A stretch of 64,000 bases of DNA from Polytrichum commune (GCA_950295325.1 OX485803.1:65799554-65863553); one strand, 5' to 3'; shown: positions 32,826 to 45,696, counted from the stretch's first letter. Notes: a model not told the origin generated them from the sequence alone. Translations and numbers: made by a program.

Positions 32826-35512
32826 CGTTGGGATTTTAGCCTTCTAACCTGGGTGGCTCCTTCCTTGAATTCCTTTCTTAAGGCGGGAGCTACTTGAATT
32901 AGTTGTGCCAAAGAAATGTTGGCTCGTAGGCTACAAAGGTCTGACCAAAGGTCGTAGTCCTCGGCCGGGTTAAAGGCGCGACTAGGCCGGGGTTTCGGTG
33001 GGAAGTTAGTGGGCAAGCCATTGCCCCATGTGTCTCTTGTATCCACAAATCGGAAGAGGTCTTCCTCTTCCTCCAGTAATGGTTCTTCTACCGGTTCGTC
33101 ATCAGGGTTAGGCTCTAGGGAAGTTGTGGGAACCTTAGCCTTAAGGGCTGCGTTCTGCAAGAACTCTGGAAGTTCTGCGAATTTTGGTGACTTTTCAGAC
33201 TCATTCGACTTCTCGGAACCTTCACCCATCACGGTTTGTGCCCTCTTCTGAGCCCTAGTGACCACTGCCACGTCTATTTTCTGCTTTAGTTTTTTAGGGG
33301 GAACCAGGATAGCCCGTAAAGAAGAATCGGCTAGCTCGTGAGAGATGAAGTTGCTATGACTATCATTTGGGATAGGAAGGAATGGAGCTGAACAACTTGT
33401 GCTCGCCCTATTGTTATCAATGAACCTCGCGTCTTGGGTTTGTGCATGACCAAGGTTAAGGGGACCTTGGGATGTTGGAGGCCCATTCATGTTTTGCGCC
33501 CATTGTTGGTTAGTATCCTGTCCACTCCCCATAAGATGTTGAGGAGGGTTGTCGATATACTGACCGTTAAGACCATAAGCCTGACCTTGGTTCATTTGGT
33601 ACCCATAGAATGGGTTGCCTTCATTAGGGGAGTTATTGAAGGTATTACCTTGTTGTGCAACTTGGGGTCCATTGTTGAACCTATTTGGTTGGTTCCGGCC
33701 CATCTGAGGGACATACTGTTGGCTTACCATTCCTACCAAGTTCGAGTCGGCTTGCCTACCACCGGCTGGGGGGTTTTGAGGGTACAAATTTTGTGGACCT
33801 TGATAGTTGTTCCCCCTATTACCTTGGTTTTGGTGGTTGGGTGGACCGTAGTTTTGTTGGCCATTGCTTTGTGGGTTACCTTGGTGATAATTAACCGACA
33901 TTCCTCCTTGGTTCTGTTGATTCCTATCATAGAAGAATGCCGGAAGTTGTTGATTCAGCTGAGAGTAATGGGAGGGTCGCTCCGCGAGAATCCTACGACA
34001 ATTATCGACCGGGTGATTACCCCCACAATGGTTGCAGACCACCCCCGTCTCGATCCAACACTTACCTGGCCCCAAAATGTGAACCTTGCCGCAAGTGGGA
34101 CAAACTCCTTTACCGTTGTTCCGGGCTTGAGTCTGGGAGTGGCCTTGTTGTGGACGGGGGGGTGGGGCTACTAGGTTACCTGTGAACCTAGGCTCTGTGC
34201 AAAATTGATTACTGTGGCCAGGTTTGTTGCAATTACGACACCAAATGTTGGTGCCATAATTACCTGCCTCCGAGGCCGGCGGAACTGGTTGTGCTAAGGG
34301 CCTAGACGTGATTGCCATTGTTAGCTGCTCTGTGAGGGTCTTGAGCGACTGCATGACATCGCTCCTCAACTCGTCGTTGGCCTTCTTAACTCTAAGTTCT
34401 AGCTCCTCGATCGTGGTGTGGCTCGGAGGGCTAGGGAGTGCTAAGAGCTCAGGGGGTGGCCTCGTAGCCAAAGGAACCGGGGCCGCTCGGTGGACTGCGT
34501 ATGCATCCGGTCGGGATGGCTCCAGCTGAGGAGGCTTACTCTGCTCGGGAGGAATGTAGGTTGTGGGTAGGAAGGCTGGCACAGGTGCAATAGTGCAATT
34601 CCACATCCGCTCATTTTGTTTGTCTACACCTTCGATCCTCCTAGCCTCGGCTTTAGCTTCTTCCAAATCCTGAGGGTTGGAGTTAAGAATTTCTCGGATT
34701 GTACCTTGTTTGTTGAACCCTTGTATGAAGTAGAATTTAATCGTGTCATTTGTGAGAAGGGTTCCTACATAACGAGTTACCACCGTCTCGAACCGTCAGA
34801 TGTATGATGTAATACCCTCGGATGGGCCTTGCCGCATGTTCGTTAACGCCACGAGTGCGCTTTGTTGGCCCATTTCCGGTCTAAATTGTCTAAGGAATGC
34901 CGTCTGCAATGCTCGCCAGTCCCTAAATGTCCCCTCATCGTGGGATCGGTACCACTCATACGCTATACCCTCTAGCGTAGTAGAAAACCAAACGAGTTTG
35001 TACGTGTCTTCGGCTATCACGTTGGCCAACATTACCTCAATATATCGTTCAATGTGGGTTGAAGGATCCTCATGCGGGAGGCCACCGAACTTCGGAAAAT
35101 AACTCGGCATCGCCCTTGGCGCTAATGCTTGTGGCATTACAATGGGAGGCCCTCTAGGAGCCATCATTGCATCCAAAGGATTCGCCATGAGTTGGGGTCG
35201 TGCCACCCTAACCGGACTTTGTGGGGTGGGGGATTTCTCCCTCTCGCGCTCGGACTCTGGACCTAGACCTTGATATTTATTTTCCTTAGTCTTTCCGGGT
35301 TTTGGTGGTTCGTTCTTCGACCTCTTACCTGGTGTTGCCTCCGATGCAAATGCAGTTGTTGTTGTTGGGGTGTCGTACGATCGTCCCCTAGTACTAACCA
35401 TAGCACAAGTGGCCCATGACGTATGACTAATTTCTATTGGACTAAACTCTTCTTCTCTTAGTCTAAACGTATAAGTACTCAAAGAAATATCATTCGAGCA
35501 TGGCAGGGGCAT
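32795..35512 (-). pseudogene. retroelement gag with one in-frame stop
   Basis: Two open stretches in one frame (34796-35512 and 32795-34783) are separated only by a TGA at 34796-34798, which falls inside the conserved gag core. The change is of the kind produced at a methylated CpG. The N-terminal part has the plant retrotransposon gag pattern (WFSTTLEGIAYEWY). The second part has a CX2CX4HX4C zinc knuckle (CRNCNKPGHSNQFC), two more Cys/His clusters and a long Gln/Asn-rich segment. It ends with TAG at 32795-32797, directly after six C residues that sit at the gag/protease overlap. Confidence 0.85.
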
Positions 35513-35517
35513 TCACC

Positions 35518-35535
35518 CTCCCGGCGGACGCACCA
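35518..35535 (-). promoter_or_regulatory. primer-binding site, glycine-tRNA-like
   Basis: Four bases inside the 5' LTR (in element orientation) the minus strand reads TGGTGCGTCCGCCGGGAG. This would pair with a tRNA 3' end finishing CTCCCGGCGGACGCACCA, very close to the end I recall for a plant glycine tRNA. Confidence 0.55.
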
Positions 35536-35539
35536 ATTA

Positions 35540-38380
35540 TGTGGTACTTTTGGGCCACTCCCTTTCGAGGGAGCCTAAAAGTATCACACAAGCCCTTCGG
35601 TGAAGGTGGCCTGCATTTGCAGGCGCCCAAGCCGAACCCGGATGATAGGTGTATAACGTGAGTAGTTAGATTTTTAAGGGAGATTAAATATGCGTCGTAG
35701 TACCTCCGGAGGTTAGGCCTTAGTTTTTTACTAGTGTGGCTTTAAACTCCACTAACCAATTTCATATCTAGTTCTAACCTTAACCTACAACCTATTCTAC
35801 GCGCAGACGCACCAGCCTTGAAACCAAGGCAATCCTAATTTGTGAATTGGGATGGTTCTGATACACCCAACCGGGTGTGACTCATACCACCCTAACTCAA
35901 CGAACGGAATAACGACAATTTGATGGACCATTCAATTCTTCCTATTTCTTTATTTAGTTCTATTTAGTTTTCTAAGCGGAGGAACTTGGCCTAAGTCCCA
36001 CCCTTCACACAAATTCCTTCCTAATTACTTACTTTTGTTTGCACGTCCTAACTCACTACATTAACATATTAGGCATCACCCCTTACCTCGGGTCTCTTGC
36101 CAACAAGGGTTTACGATTTATTTGGTATGTTTTGATTGTTAAATGTGTTTACACTGGATAGACCACGAAATGCAACTCAATGGGACCAGGGTGACGGGCG
36201 ACCTGTAGGTTCAACCTGTTGCGCAATCTTCATAAATTGGGGCCATTACTCCCAATCTATGGGGCCAACAACATAATAGTGGATTCGCGGGTCATTAACC
36301 CCACCTTTCCACCAACAACATTCAGAGTGGTCGTGTCGGTGATTAATCCGACTTACCACACACGAAACTTGCTAATAAATGAAGCTACTACCACAAAACA
36401 TACCCAGGGCCCCGAAAACAATGGAATTGGGTACTCCCTTGGCGGTCAAGTGGTCAAGCCACTTGACCTTACGAGATAGGTGAGTGGGTTTAGAGATGCG
36501 TACCTTAGCCGTGCTCCCTCCAATCCTAAATGGAAGGCTTAAGGTTAGTTAATTTACCTCAATTTTCCTCGGTTGATTTGGGCTTGATGTAGGCCAAGCC
36601 GCTACCTCCTTCCTTGCTCCACTTTCCGAGCGTCGACCTTGCCTCCTTCTTTGTAACTAGTTTGGTAGTAAGCGTACCTTAGTTAACAATTCAAATATAA
36701 AGTGTTATTCTGCCCTGTCATTTAATCCTAAGCATAATATTTATACTTAGTGCACCAAATTATCTTTCCAATGATCTAAAAATCACTCTAATCGGATAAG
36801 AAATGCAAAAGTTATGAGGGTTGGAAGTGTGAGGTCGATTCAACCGACCCTTCCAACCCACCTATCTACCTTCTAACTTCAAAAATTCATAGCACATTCC
36901 TTACTACTTGGATCTAGGCTTTCCTTATACCATTGGAAAGCTATGAACAAGCTCTAACTAGAAAAATTATGACATCAGCAGGTTAAGCTAATAGAAATTC
37001 AGCGGACTCCTTGTAACACAGCAGTCAATCAAGAAGGCTTAAACTATGTATCTCGCCTTCAACAATTCATATCTAATTCAAATCTTAGTCAAATCAAACG
37101 TTCTATATGACCCTGGAGAGATATTAAAAAGATGTATTTGATAAAAATATGTGATTAGAAAGGTAAGCCGAAGTGAACCCAGCAGGTCCTCTGTAATGCA
37201 GCAGTCAACCAAAAGTTCTCAAACTATGTGTCCCATCTTGCACAATTCATATCTAATTCAAATCATGCTCAAATCAAATGTTCTAAGCCATTTTGGAAAG
37301 CTACACAAAAGTTCTACTTGGGAAAAATATAATTTCTTGGAATTAAAATTCCTATTGGGCTCGCAGGTCTGATCCAGCAGCCGCTACCCACAAGACCACC
37401 CAGTTTTTCTACTCCATCTTTGAAAATCCATAACTAATTGTCATCTCAACCAAATCACAAATGGGAAACGGCTATGGATAGCTATATGAAATCTCTCTAA
37501 GAGAAAAATGATAAGTATCTTGTTCTAGCTTTTGAACTAAGCCTTCAGGGCATTGGCAGATGAGGTCTATAATGCCTCTACTCAAAACTCTACCATCCAA
37601 CCTACCTCTACAAAAGAAGGAATAATTTTGTTGGTGTGTTAATAAACACACAACCTAACTAGGAGAGAGAGAGAGTAGAGGAGGTTCTCAAGCCTTTCTT
37701 TTAGACCATTGAGAATACATGCTAAAGGATTTTTTCCTAACTACATTGAAGTAGGGCTTCGCCCAAAAACTAGAGAAAGAAAGAGAGCTACAAGGTGGAA
37801 GGAGGGGTTTTTAAACCCTCTCACAAAAGGGTTGGACCCCTCCTCCACCGGATCCATTTTTCAAACCCTTTCCCGAAATTTTGGCTCGGGGGTTTTCCCG
37901 GTTGAGGTTGCCACCCTCTCGCCGAGGTGGCTCCGACAAAAAACCTTTAGAAATCTTTCTAATTTTTCCGCCATCGAGTTGGCAAGGGGGCAAGTGGGCA
38001 AGTATCCCCCTTGCTCTCTTTCTTTTTTGTCTTCAAAAGTCTTCAAGCCGATTTTATCTTCTTACGTAAAACACCTCCAATAGTCTTGTGTGCCTCACAC
38101 TAACTAATAAACTAACACTTGCTTAGCTAGCATCTACTAACATTTGCTTAATAACTAGCATCTACTAATATTCGCTTAGCTAGTTGTTTTTACTAGCTAG
38201 CATATTTTTTCTACTTTGCTATCTTCTAGCACTACTTAGTTTCATTTTGACCTTCCTTCTTCTAGGCTAAATGCTAAATGAACTAATTTTTCCTAAATTC
38301 CCTATCAATTTTAACTTTTAATGCTAACATTCTAACTAAAAGTGATCCCGCAGAGTGGTGGACCACTCAAAGGGTTCACA
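35540..38380 (-). repeat. LTR, 5' LTR in element orientation (2841 bp)
   Basis: Partner of 28121-30961, same length and near-identical. It carries a polypurine tract (GAGAGAGAGAG) near 37665 and CTAGCTAGC-rich low complexity near 38120-38210. Confidence 0.97.
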
Positions 38381-39801
38381 ACGACCCATTCCAGCATTCT
38401 CCTTCTGCTCCCCCAAGGAGAACATCGAAATTCCAGAGAATTCTTGGCCGAGCTTCCGCCTGCCGCATCAGAGACCTTCGAGAGAGAGAGTTCGTTGTTT
38501 TCTTGCCGTACCCTTTCCACCGTCCCCTGGATCCGAGAATCCAATCTCCCACCTCATCCAGATTTGAAATTCAACCCAATTCAAACCCCCCTTCATGCCT
38601 AAAATGAACATTTAAATCTGGCCTAAGCCACAACTCTAAAAACCAAAGCAAACATAAATCCTAACCCCCCTTCAACTCTAAGCTTCTCCTAACCATTAAT
38701 AAATCCCCACACTAATTCTTAAACATTCAAATACCAAGTCACACCTAAACAATCCCTTAAACTTACTAAGAACATTAAATAAAAACCTCACTCTTTTTAT
38801 CTTTTCTCACGTTCATTGCCAACACCAAGCCTAAGATTTTAATAATTCAAGAACTAAAACTCATGTGGGCATCAATTTGGGCTCACAAAGTGTCACTTGC
38901 ACCAAAGTAAATGTCACTTACACCAAAGTAAGTACCACTTACATAAATTGTCACCTCATTGAAGTAGTTGTCACTTATAGTAAGGTATCACTTAATTTAA
39001 TGTCTTAAAATAAATTAATTTGTCCATTTACAATCAGACATTGGCCCCTTTCAATCAAGCACTGGTCACTCATAATCAAGCATTGATCATTAATAAAAAA
39101 AAATCCTTTGGTCACTTATAATCAAACATTGGTCAATAATTAAGTATTTATCCCAAAAATTGAAGCAAGGGTTTCTAAGCTTGGAAGGAGCATGCTACTA
39201 CAAAAATGAAGCCATGTGAAGAAAAAACTCATCCTTCTATAAGTTTATGAAGGGAACCAACATTGCAAAAAAAGAAGGTATAAATCAGTTTGGAATGGGT
39301 TTATCCTTGGTTTTAAATACTTGTTTTAATCCAAAATGCATTGGATTTCCCAGAGGAATGAGAATTTAAGAGAAGCACCTACTCTTGAATATTAAGTAGG
39401 GCAAAGAAAATAATAGATGAATAATTTGTCACTTTCCTTGCCTTTTATTTCAATGTTTTTATAAAGCAACTACACTACTTGATAAAAGCATTGCTTAACC
39501 TCACACATGGCTACTACTTAACAATCTTTCCATGTGCAATAATTTTGTTAAGCAACAAGAATATTATTTAATAAGAACAATGCATGCAAGTAAACCTTGC
39601 CGCAAATCCCAAAATTATATGAAAAGTGCAAAGTACCAACTTGTTAGTAAGAATCCAAATGGGAAGACTTCAATGATTCTAATTACAACAAACACGATAT
39701 TCAATATTTTGAGAGAGTAGGATCCTTTCAAAATAATATTGGCCATTTGGACACCTAAAAGTCATGTTAGGTTGATAAATACTAGATTACACTTCAGACG
39801 T
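38381..39801. other. intergenic, low-complexity
   Basis: Right flank of the LTR element, then a degenerate GTCACTTA/CACCAAAGTAA repeat at 38880-39130. No recognised gene; short frames are composition-driven. Confidence 0.4.
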
Positions 39802-40246
39802 GTAGTTTCCATTAAAATGAGAGTATGTTAAGCTGGGAAATCGACACATTTAGGTTGAGTCGACCTAAATGAGGACAATATTTTGTCAATTTAGGTTGAG
39901 TCGACCTAAATGAGGACATTATGTTGCCAATTTTGGTTGAGTTGACCTAAATGAGGACAATATTTTGTCAATTTAGGTTGAGTCGACCTAAATGAGGACA
40001 TTATGTTGTCAATTTAGGTTGAGTCGACCTAAATGAGGACAATATTTTGTCAATTTAGGTTGAGTCGACCTAAATGAGGACATTATGTTGTCAATTTAGG
40101 TTGAGTCGACCTAAATGAGGACAATTATGTTAGTCAATTTAGGTTGAGTCGACCTAAATGAGGACAATATGTTGTCAATTTAGGTTGAGTCGACCTAAAT
40201 GAGTCGATTTCCCAGCTAAACATACTCTCATTTTAATGGAAACTAC
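39802..40246. mobile_element. 445-bp MITE-like element with 44-bp terminal inverted repeats and palindromic tandem core
   Basis: Terminal inverted repeats 39802-39845 and 40203-40246 match at 43 of 44 positions (outermost GTAGTTTCCATTAAAATGAG). Between them are nine units of ~41 bp, each with a quasi-palindrome TTTAGGTTGAGTCGACCTAA extended by one A. Spacers alternate between AATATTTTGTC and ATTATGTTGTC types for the first seven units, an 82-bp higher-order period. The third unit has two changes. No target-site duplication is clear. No ORF, so it would be non-autonomous. Confidence 0.85.
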
Positions 40247-41283
40247 AACGGAATTTACGGCGGAAAATCAAATGTTATTTTTTTACTTGTACTCTACAAC
40301 TTTCCAGTGTTTTTCATTTCATTCTTGGATTAATAGTTTGCTTTATGTACTCTCAATTCACTGGAAAACTCTCATTTTAATGAATATTGTGTTAACAATA
40401 GAAATGGATCTCTCACGTGCACACAAGCATGTAAGGGTTAGATTTGAAGCACATTGGACTTCTAGAAGTTGATGTAAATTTGGAGCAAGCATGACAAATG
40501 AGAAATAAAATTCCAAAATAAATGAAGAGATCAAATAATCAAGAAATGAAATAAAGCACCTGTAACTTACCAAGCTTGAAGCAGATTTCCTAAGTCCCAA
40601 AATGCATGGGTTAAGTGAAAATGACCTGTAGTAATGTGGAGGTGGAGGATGGTGGGTGAAAACACCAAATAAACCCTTAAAGAAATTTCTTGCCCAACTT
40701 TTGCCCAAGTAGACCCTCAGAGAAAAGTTGGGCAAAGTTGTAGTTGTTATTGGCCCATATATATACAATGACAAGTCCCCTACATAAAATACTACTTTGT
40801 TTCTTACGAAATGTCAAAAAAACAAGGATATAACAAGATTGAACCTTAAATAATCCAAAATAACTTTGTGCTTATATTTTTTAAACCTTTTGAGCCTACA
40901 AGTGTTGATTGAACACTCAATCGGAGAATGCTTTGTCAGGCATTGTATCATAGAAATTATGCATAGCATACCAACGTTCTTCCTCCCATCATTCTTCATG
41001 CACTTCTATGTATATCTATGTTGTTTGGATGTAAGTGCCTCTATGTACTTCTCTCTTGTTTGAATGCAAGATTTATTAAGGATAAGCAAACTACCAAAAG
41101 TATAAGAGAACTCATATTTAAGCTTTAAGCTCTCTATCTTTGGCCACACTATTGAAATTATTAAAGAGTTAGGAAGCCCAATACCAAAGAAACAACTCCA
41201 AACTCCATCCATCCACGACATTTCAATTCATGATCTCACATGGATCCAACCATTATGACCCTATACTACTTAGACTAAGCCAT
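40247..41283. other. intergenic, nothing recognised
   Basis: AT-rich sequence. Open frames up to 138 codons on minus (40358-40774) show no domain and cross simple-sequence stretches. Confidence 0.4.
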
Positions 41284-41830
41284 TGTGAGCCCAAAATGGT
41301 GCCCACATGTGGTGATTAACTCTTCGAAACCAATTTTAGTTTGACTTTGATGTGTTATGATTATTCACAAAACATAAAAAGAGTGAAGTGTGGTGTGGAT
41401 TTAACTTTAGGCATTAGGTGGTGTTGTGTGATTATTTCAAGGTTTGATTTCAATAAGAATATGCCTTGATAATGTGAGTAGGGGGTAAGGTGAAGCAAGG
41501 TGAGCTCCGCGGGTTAAATGCCCACTTTTGGATCCACCTTGTTAGTTTAGGAAGAAGGAAGCTTGGTGGATGGGGATTAGTCCCTACTTTAGAGGTGAAG
41601 GTTAAGGGATTGTGATTGGAGGTGCTAATCCTCTCACCCTATCCTCACCTCTCTCTCCCTCTCCCTCTTTGCTACTTAAGGTGTTTTCTCTCTCATTTAC
41701 CACTCTCCATCAAGCGCTCTCAAGGGAGCAAGTCCTTAAGAGCTTGAGCCACGTGTGTAGGTTATTAGTTTTAGTGAAGTTAATTAGTTAAGCTCTATCT
41801 CTCACTCTCACACTTGGGGTAAGCTCTTAG
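41284..41830 (+). repeat. direct repeat copy 1 (~550 bp, LTR-like start)
   Basis: Begins TGTGAGCCCAAAATGGTGCC and aligns with 46366-46900 at roughly 95 percent with small indels. Shared landmarks: ATGCCTTGATAATGTGAGTA, GAGCTCCGCGGGTTAAATG, GCCACGTGTGTAGG. The 3' limit is blurred. The two copies could be LTRs of a non-autonomous element spanning 41.28-46.9 kb or two dispersed copies. Confidence 0.75.
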
Positions 41831-41961
41831 GATTAGACATAATGTTAGGGATTAGGTAGTTAAACATTTAGAATTAGGAGGTTGGGATTGGTTGGTTAGT
41901 TGAAAGATTATCTTGAGTTTAGTGGAAGTCTTAATTAGTGGTGTGGGGTGGCTAGTTTAAT

Positions 41962-42785
41962 AGTTAGACAAGCAGTTGGGAGCTGGTTTACCCAGACTGG
42001 GCTACATTCGGCAGCAGAGCTGCAAGCAGCTGGGAGTTGGTTTACCCCATACTGGGCTACATTCGGCAGCAGCTAGGAGTTGGTTTACCCCAAACTGGGC
42101 TACATTCGGCAGCAGAGCTGCAAGCAGTTGGGAGTTGGTTTACCCCATACTGGGCTACATTCGGCAGCAGAGCTGCAAGCAGTTGGGAGTTGGTTTACCC
42201 CATACTGGGCTACATTCGGCAGCAGAGCTGCAAGCAGCTAGGAGTTGGTTTACCCCAGACTGGGCTACATTCGGCAGCAGAGCTGCAAGCAGCTGGGAGT
42301 TGGTTTACCCCAGACTGGGCTACATTTGGCAGCACAGCTGCAAGCAACTGGGAGTTGGTTTACCCCAGACTGGGCTACATTTGGCAGCACAGCTGCAAGC
42401 AACTGGGAGTTGGTTTATCCCAGACTGGGCTACATTCGGCAGCAGAGCTGCAAGCAGCTAGGAGTTGGTTTACCCCAGACTAGGCTACATTCGGCAGTAG
42501 AGCTGCAAGCAGCTGGGAGTTGGTTTACCCCAGACTGGGCTACATTCGGCAGCAGAGCTGCAAGCAGCTGGGAGTTGGTTTACCCCAGACTGGGCTACAT
42601 TCGGCAGCAGAGCTGCAAGCAGCTGGGAGCTGGTTTACCCCAACTGGGCTACATTCGGCAGCAAAGCTGCAAGCAGCTGGGAGCTGGTTACCTAGACTGG
42701 TTACTTTCGGCAGCAGAGCTGCAAGCAGCTGGGAGCTGGTTACCTAGACTGGTTACTTTCGGCAGCAGAGCTGCAAGCAGCCAGG
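41962..42785 (+). repeat. 55-bp minisatellite, ~15 units
   Basis: Units read GTTTACCCCAGACTGGGCTA ... GGCAGCAGAGCTGCAAGCAG plus linker, 55 bp each, with a truncated unit near 42070 and shortened units at the right end. Because 55 leaves remainder 1 on division by 3, each reading frame cycles through the three frames of the unit; all three are stop-free, so long ORFs appear in every forward frame. That is a property of the repeat and not evidence for a protein. Confidence 0.95.
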
Positions 42786-43000
42786 AGGGCTTGGTTATTA
42801 ACACATACACATGAAGCTACAGTGGGTAGCTAATTAGTGGAAGTAAGCAAGGTGGCATTTATTCATTAACTAATGGGTACCAGTTGTAAGTAAGATAGCC
42901 TAGTAGGTAGACAACTTAATTAGCTCATAGATAAGTAGCTAGTCACATTAGGCTTGCTTGGCATGTGTGGCCTTCACTAGCAAAGTGTACTTACTATTGG

Positions 43001-43534
43001 TTATAGAGAATAGCGTTTTTCAACGCTTGCATCCTCTATATTAAATAAATCAAGTGCACAAGTGATGGAGAATGTTAACAACTCTAGCGATGGCCAGACA
43101 AAGGAAGTCAAGACTAAGGGTGCAAGGGGAATTTCCTTGAGGGCATGTGTGGCCAAAGCCGCGGGTTGGACTCTTGAGAAATCAAACTCTACCATAAGCC
43201 AAGAGGCTAACATTAATAAAGCACGGTGAGTTAAGATGACATGAATGCCTTGGGATGTGAAGGGAGCATTTTCAATACACAAACAATACATGTGATTCTC
43301 AAAACCATCACCCGGACTAGGACGCTTAAGGGTGGTGGGTTTGGCCTCACAGCCATACACCTCAACACCTAGCTCTTGTATTTTGGAAGAAAATAGTTGT
43401 GAAATTGTGCAAGAATTCAACAAGAACCCAATTGTGAAGAACACAACTATGGTTTCTAGAAAGGGAGGGAGAAGCTGGAAAGTTGTGAGCCCGATTTCGC
43501 GCCCACAATTCAATTTCAACTCTAAAAGGGCCAA
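43001..43534 (-). CDS. hypothetical ORF with hydrophobic segments
   Basis: 177 codons, with three hydrophobic stretches (near residues 21-42, 127-143 and 152-166). No family recognised. It lies between the two ~550-bp direct repeats. It may be a fragment of a captured gene or chance; there is no paralogue in the window to support it. Confidence 0.2.
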   Translation of the reverse strand: MALLELKLNCGREIGLTTFQLLPPFLETIVVFFTIGFLLNSCTISQLFSSKIQELGVEVYGCEAKPTTLKRPSPGDGFENHMYCLCIENAPFTSQGIHVILTHRALLMLASWLMVEFDFSRVQPAALATHALKEIPLAPLVLTSFVWPSLELLTFSITCALDLFNIEDASVEKRYSL

Positions 43535-43699
43535 AACATTAGAATTAGCAATTGTTGAGTTAGTTGAGAGTTAGATTGTATTGGAGTTTAGAAGTTAGAC
43601 TTTAGTTGAGTTAAGTTGTTAGACTTAAGTTATTAAGTGAGAAAAATAAAAAATGAGTTAATTAGTTTGATTAAGGTTAGGTAAGGCCAAGCTCAAGTG

Positions 43700-45640
43700 G
43701 CCTAATGCTAACGGTATTGATTGTTTAGGTTTAGGCTAGTGTTTGTTTTAGGATGGGGGGGCTCCGAATTGAAGATTAGGCTACTGGATCTCCGGAACCG
43801 AACGGAGGGGTCTTGGGAGAGGTGTGTGGAGCGCTCAGGTTGCGAGAAGGAGAGAGCTCTCTGGCTCGGAAAGAGGAGGAGCTACAGCGTGCGAAGGAGG
43901 GGGAATACGCTTGCAACCTCACCGAGGTGAGCCTTAGGGATCGTGGCCTCAACACCGACATACCTAGCAGCCGCGATGCAGTGATGAGTGTTGGGATTCT
44001 CTCATACTTGAGGTCACTGGAGCACCAGAAGGAAGGGAATGAGGGACATGTGCAACATCATCATCTTCACTGCCATTATTCATCTCCATCTCCATCGCTT
44101 CGCCATTGCCATTTCGGCGCTTCCTCTTCGCCCCTACCAGCAGCTGCTACTGTCCACCCAGCTGCGCTCGCACCCAACACAACAGCTCGCAAGCAAACAC
44201 GGTGAGCAACATTCCTCTATCCATCCAGCCATCCAGTGTGCGTCACCTCACCTCTCGGCCTTGCTGTTCCGTTGCATGTCGCGCACCAGGCCGCCATCAT
44301 TTGGAGCCGTGAGCGGGGAATCACATTGCGTCGGCCTCTCGAGTGATCGCAATCACAGGAGTGAATGCGTGGTAGCAGGGGAGGTGGTGACAACGATGAC
44401 CTTTGGTGCCATTTCGGCTGGTGACAGGGAGAGCAGGGGTCAGTGGATTTCGCTCTGTCGTGGCTTAGGCTTGAGGTTTAGTTGTGGCATGGTATCATGT
44501 GCGCGTTGGTGAAAGGGCGATGGCCGTGTAGGCGCGTGGGAGTGTTCAGTTGTTGCCCAGGGATGAAATGGGAGGAGAAGGCGTAAGAGAGAGGGTGTTG
44601 GAGGTTGTTTATTTGTTGCTTGTCTGCAAGCGAGGGATCGGATTGCGGTGGTAACAAGCAGATCTTGTAGTGTGGCGGAAAAGGGGGAATGAACCAGGAG
44701 TGAAGACAGGCGAATTGTGTGAGCCAGAAGAAGGCTCCCATTGGCGGACTCTTGTTGGTATCGGTTGCAGCTGCGGCACCTGTTCTTTCCTTCTCCTTTG
44801 GCCTCTCTCTTTCCTTTGTACATTGTCTTCGGAGGTTGTCAAAGTCAATAGACTTGCGGGGTCCCAACCTCCAGTGAAACAACTCACTGCAGCAATTTGC
44901 GATGAGTCTCATGTAAACGGATTCTCTCAAGTCATCGTGGATGCTGTTGGCCTTCTTGTAAGGTGGACAACTGGAGAGAAATTGGGTTGCGGAGCATAGG
45001 TGCCAATCTGCACAGGCCCCGAGGGCAGGGGAATAGTTATTGAAATTTTGACTGGGAAGGAGTGAAGGATTCCAGTTGGCGGGTCAAGGAGCCAAAAACC
45101 CTCAGTGGGTACGTGCTTGTGATTGAGGGGAGGGTGAATTAGGTGATAGGTTGAGCTCTCACTCATGGTGGGGGGTTGTCATTAGGCAGAGTTCTCAAGG
45201 ACACATTGGAACCATTAATGCTTGGAAGTGCATTGTAATTAAGCATTTGTGAATGCTTGTTCGTTTTGTTGCAATAAAGAAAAGGGTGTCATACCCACCA
45301 CTTTTCCTACAAGGAGTGAATTGAAGTGGCATGCGTGCATGGGAAGTTTGTCTTGTGGAAAGGAGATCCCTCACCTGGAACACAACGCACTTAAGGGTGG
45401 GGGTGATCCTGGCTAACAAAAGTGGAGGTAAGAAAAAAATCAAAAATCAAAAAATGACCCATCTCTTAGGTGTGTGGGGATGGGGGTTTATCGACCCCAA
45501 TTTTCAAGTTTGTCCAACCAATGTTTGTACACATGTGAGGGAGGATAATGTGATCCGTATGTAAGTGACGGGGTTGCTTCCTTAAACCAAGACCATACCC
45601 TAAGGTAAAATGGTTGTCATGATGGCAAGCTAAAATAGCC
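43700..45640. other. GC-richer region between direct repeats, possible captured sequence
   Basis: Base composition rises from ~43740 to ~45000 relative to the AT-rich surroundings, and frames of 110-157 codons occur on both strands (43813-44205, 44039-44512, 44478-44930). Composition is Ser/Pro/His-rich and none matches a family I recognise. A captured host fragment would explain the composition, but that is a guess. Confidence 0.25.
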
Positions 45641-45696
45641 TTCTGCAATTCTATATAGAACATTATCACATATATAATTTTTGTGACAATGATGGT

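Larger units (their letters stand above)
28121..38380 (-). mobile_element. young Ty3/gypsy-type LTR element lacking reverse transcriptase
   Basis: 10.26-kb element with two 2841-bp LTRs in TG...CA form. The flanks are GCGAC on the left and ACGAC on the right, a 4 of 5 match for a target-site duplication. Coding orientation is minus. The internal part has gag, then protease, then directly the C-terminal end of integrase. Reverse transcriptase, RNase H and the integrase catalytic core are absent, so movement would need helper proteins. The LTRs differ at only about two positions that I could find, so insertion is recent. Confidence 0.92.

Noticed and set aside
41976-42814. Repetitive secreted or structural protein
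   Set aside because: All three forward frames are open because the 55-bp unit has no stops; no signal peptide or conserved start.
43721-44930. Overlapping ORFs as a gene
   Set aside because: Similar lengths on both strands, no domain, no splice-consistent model and no paralogue in the window.
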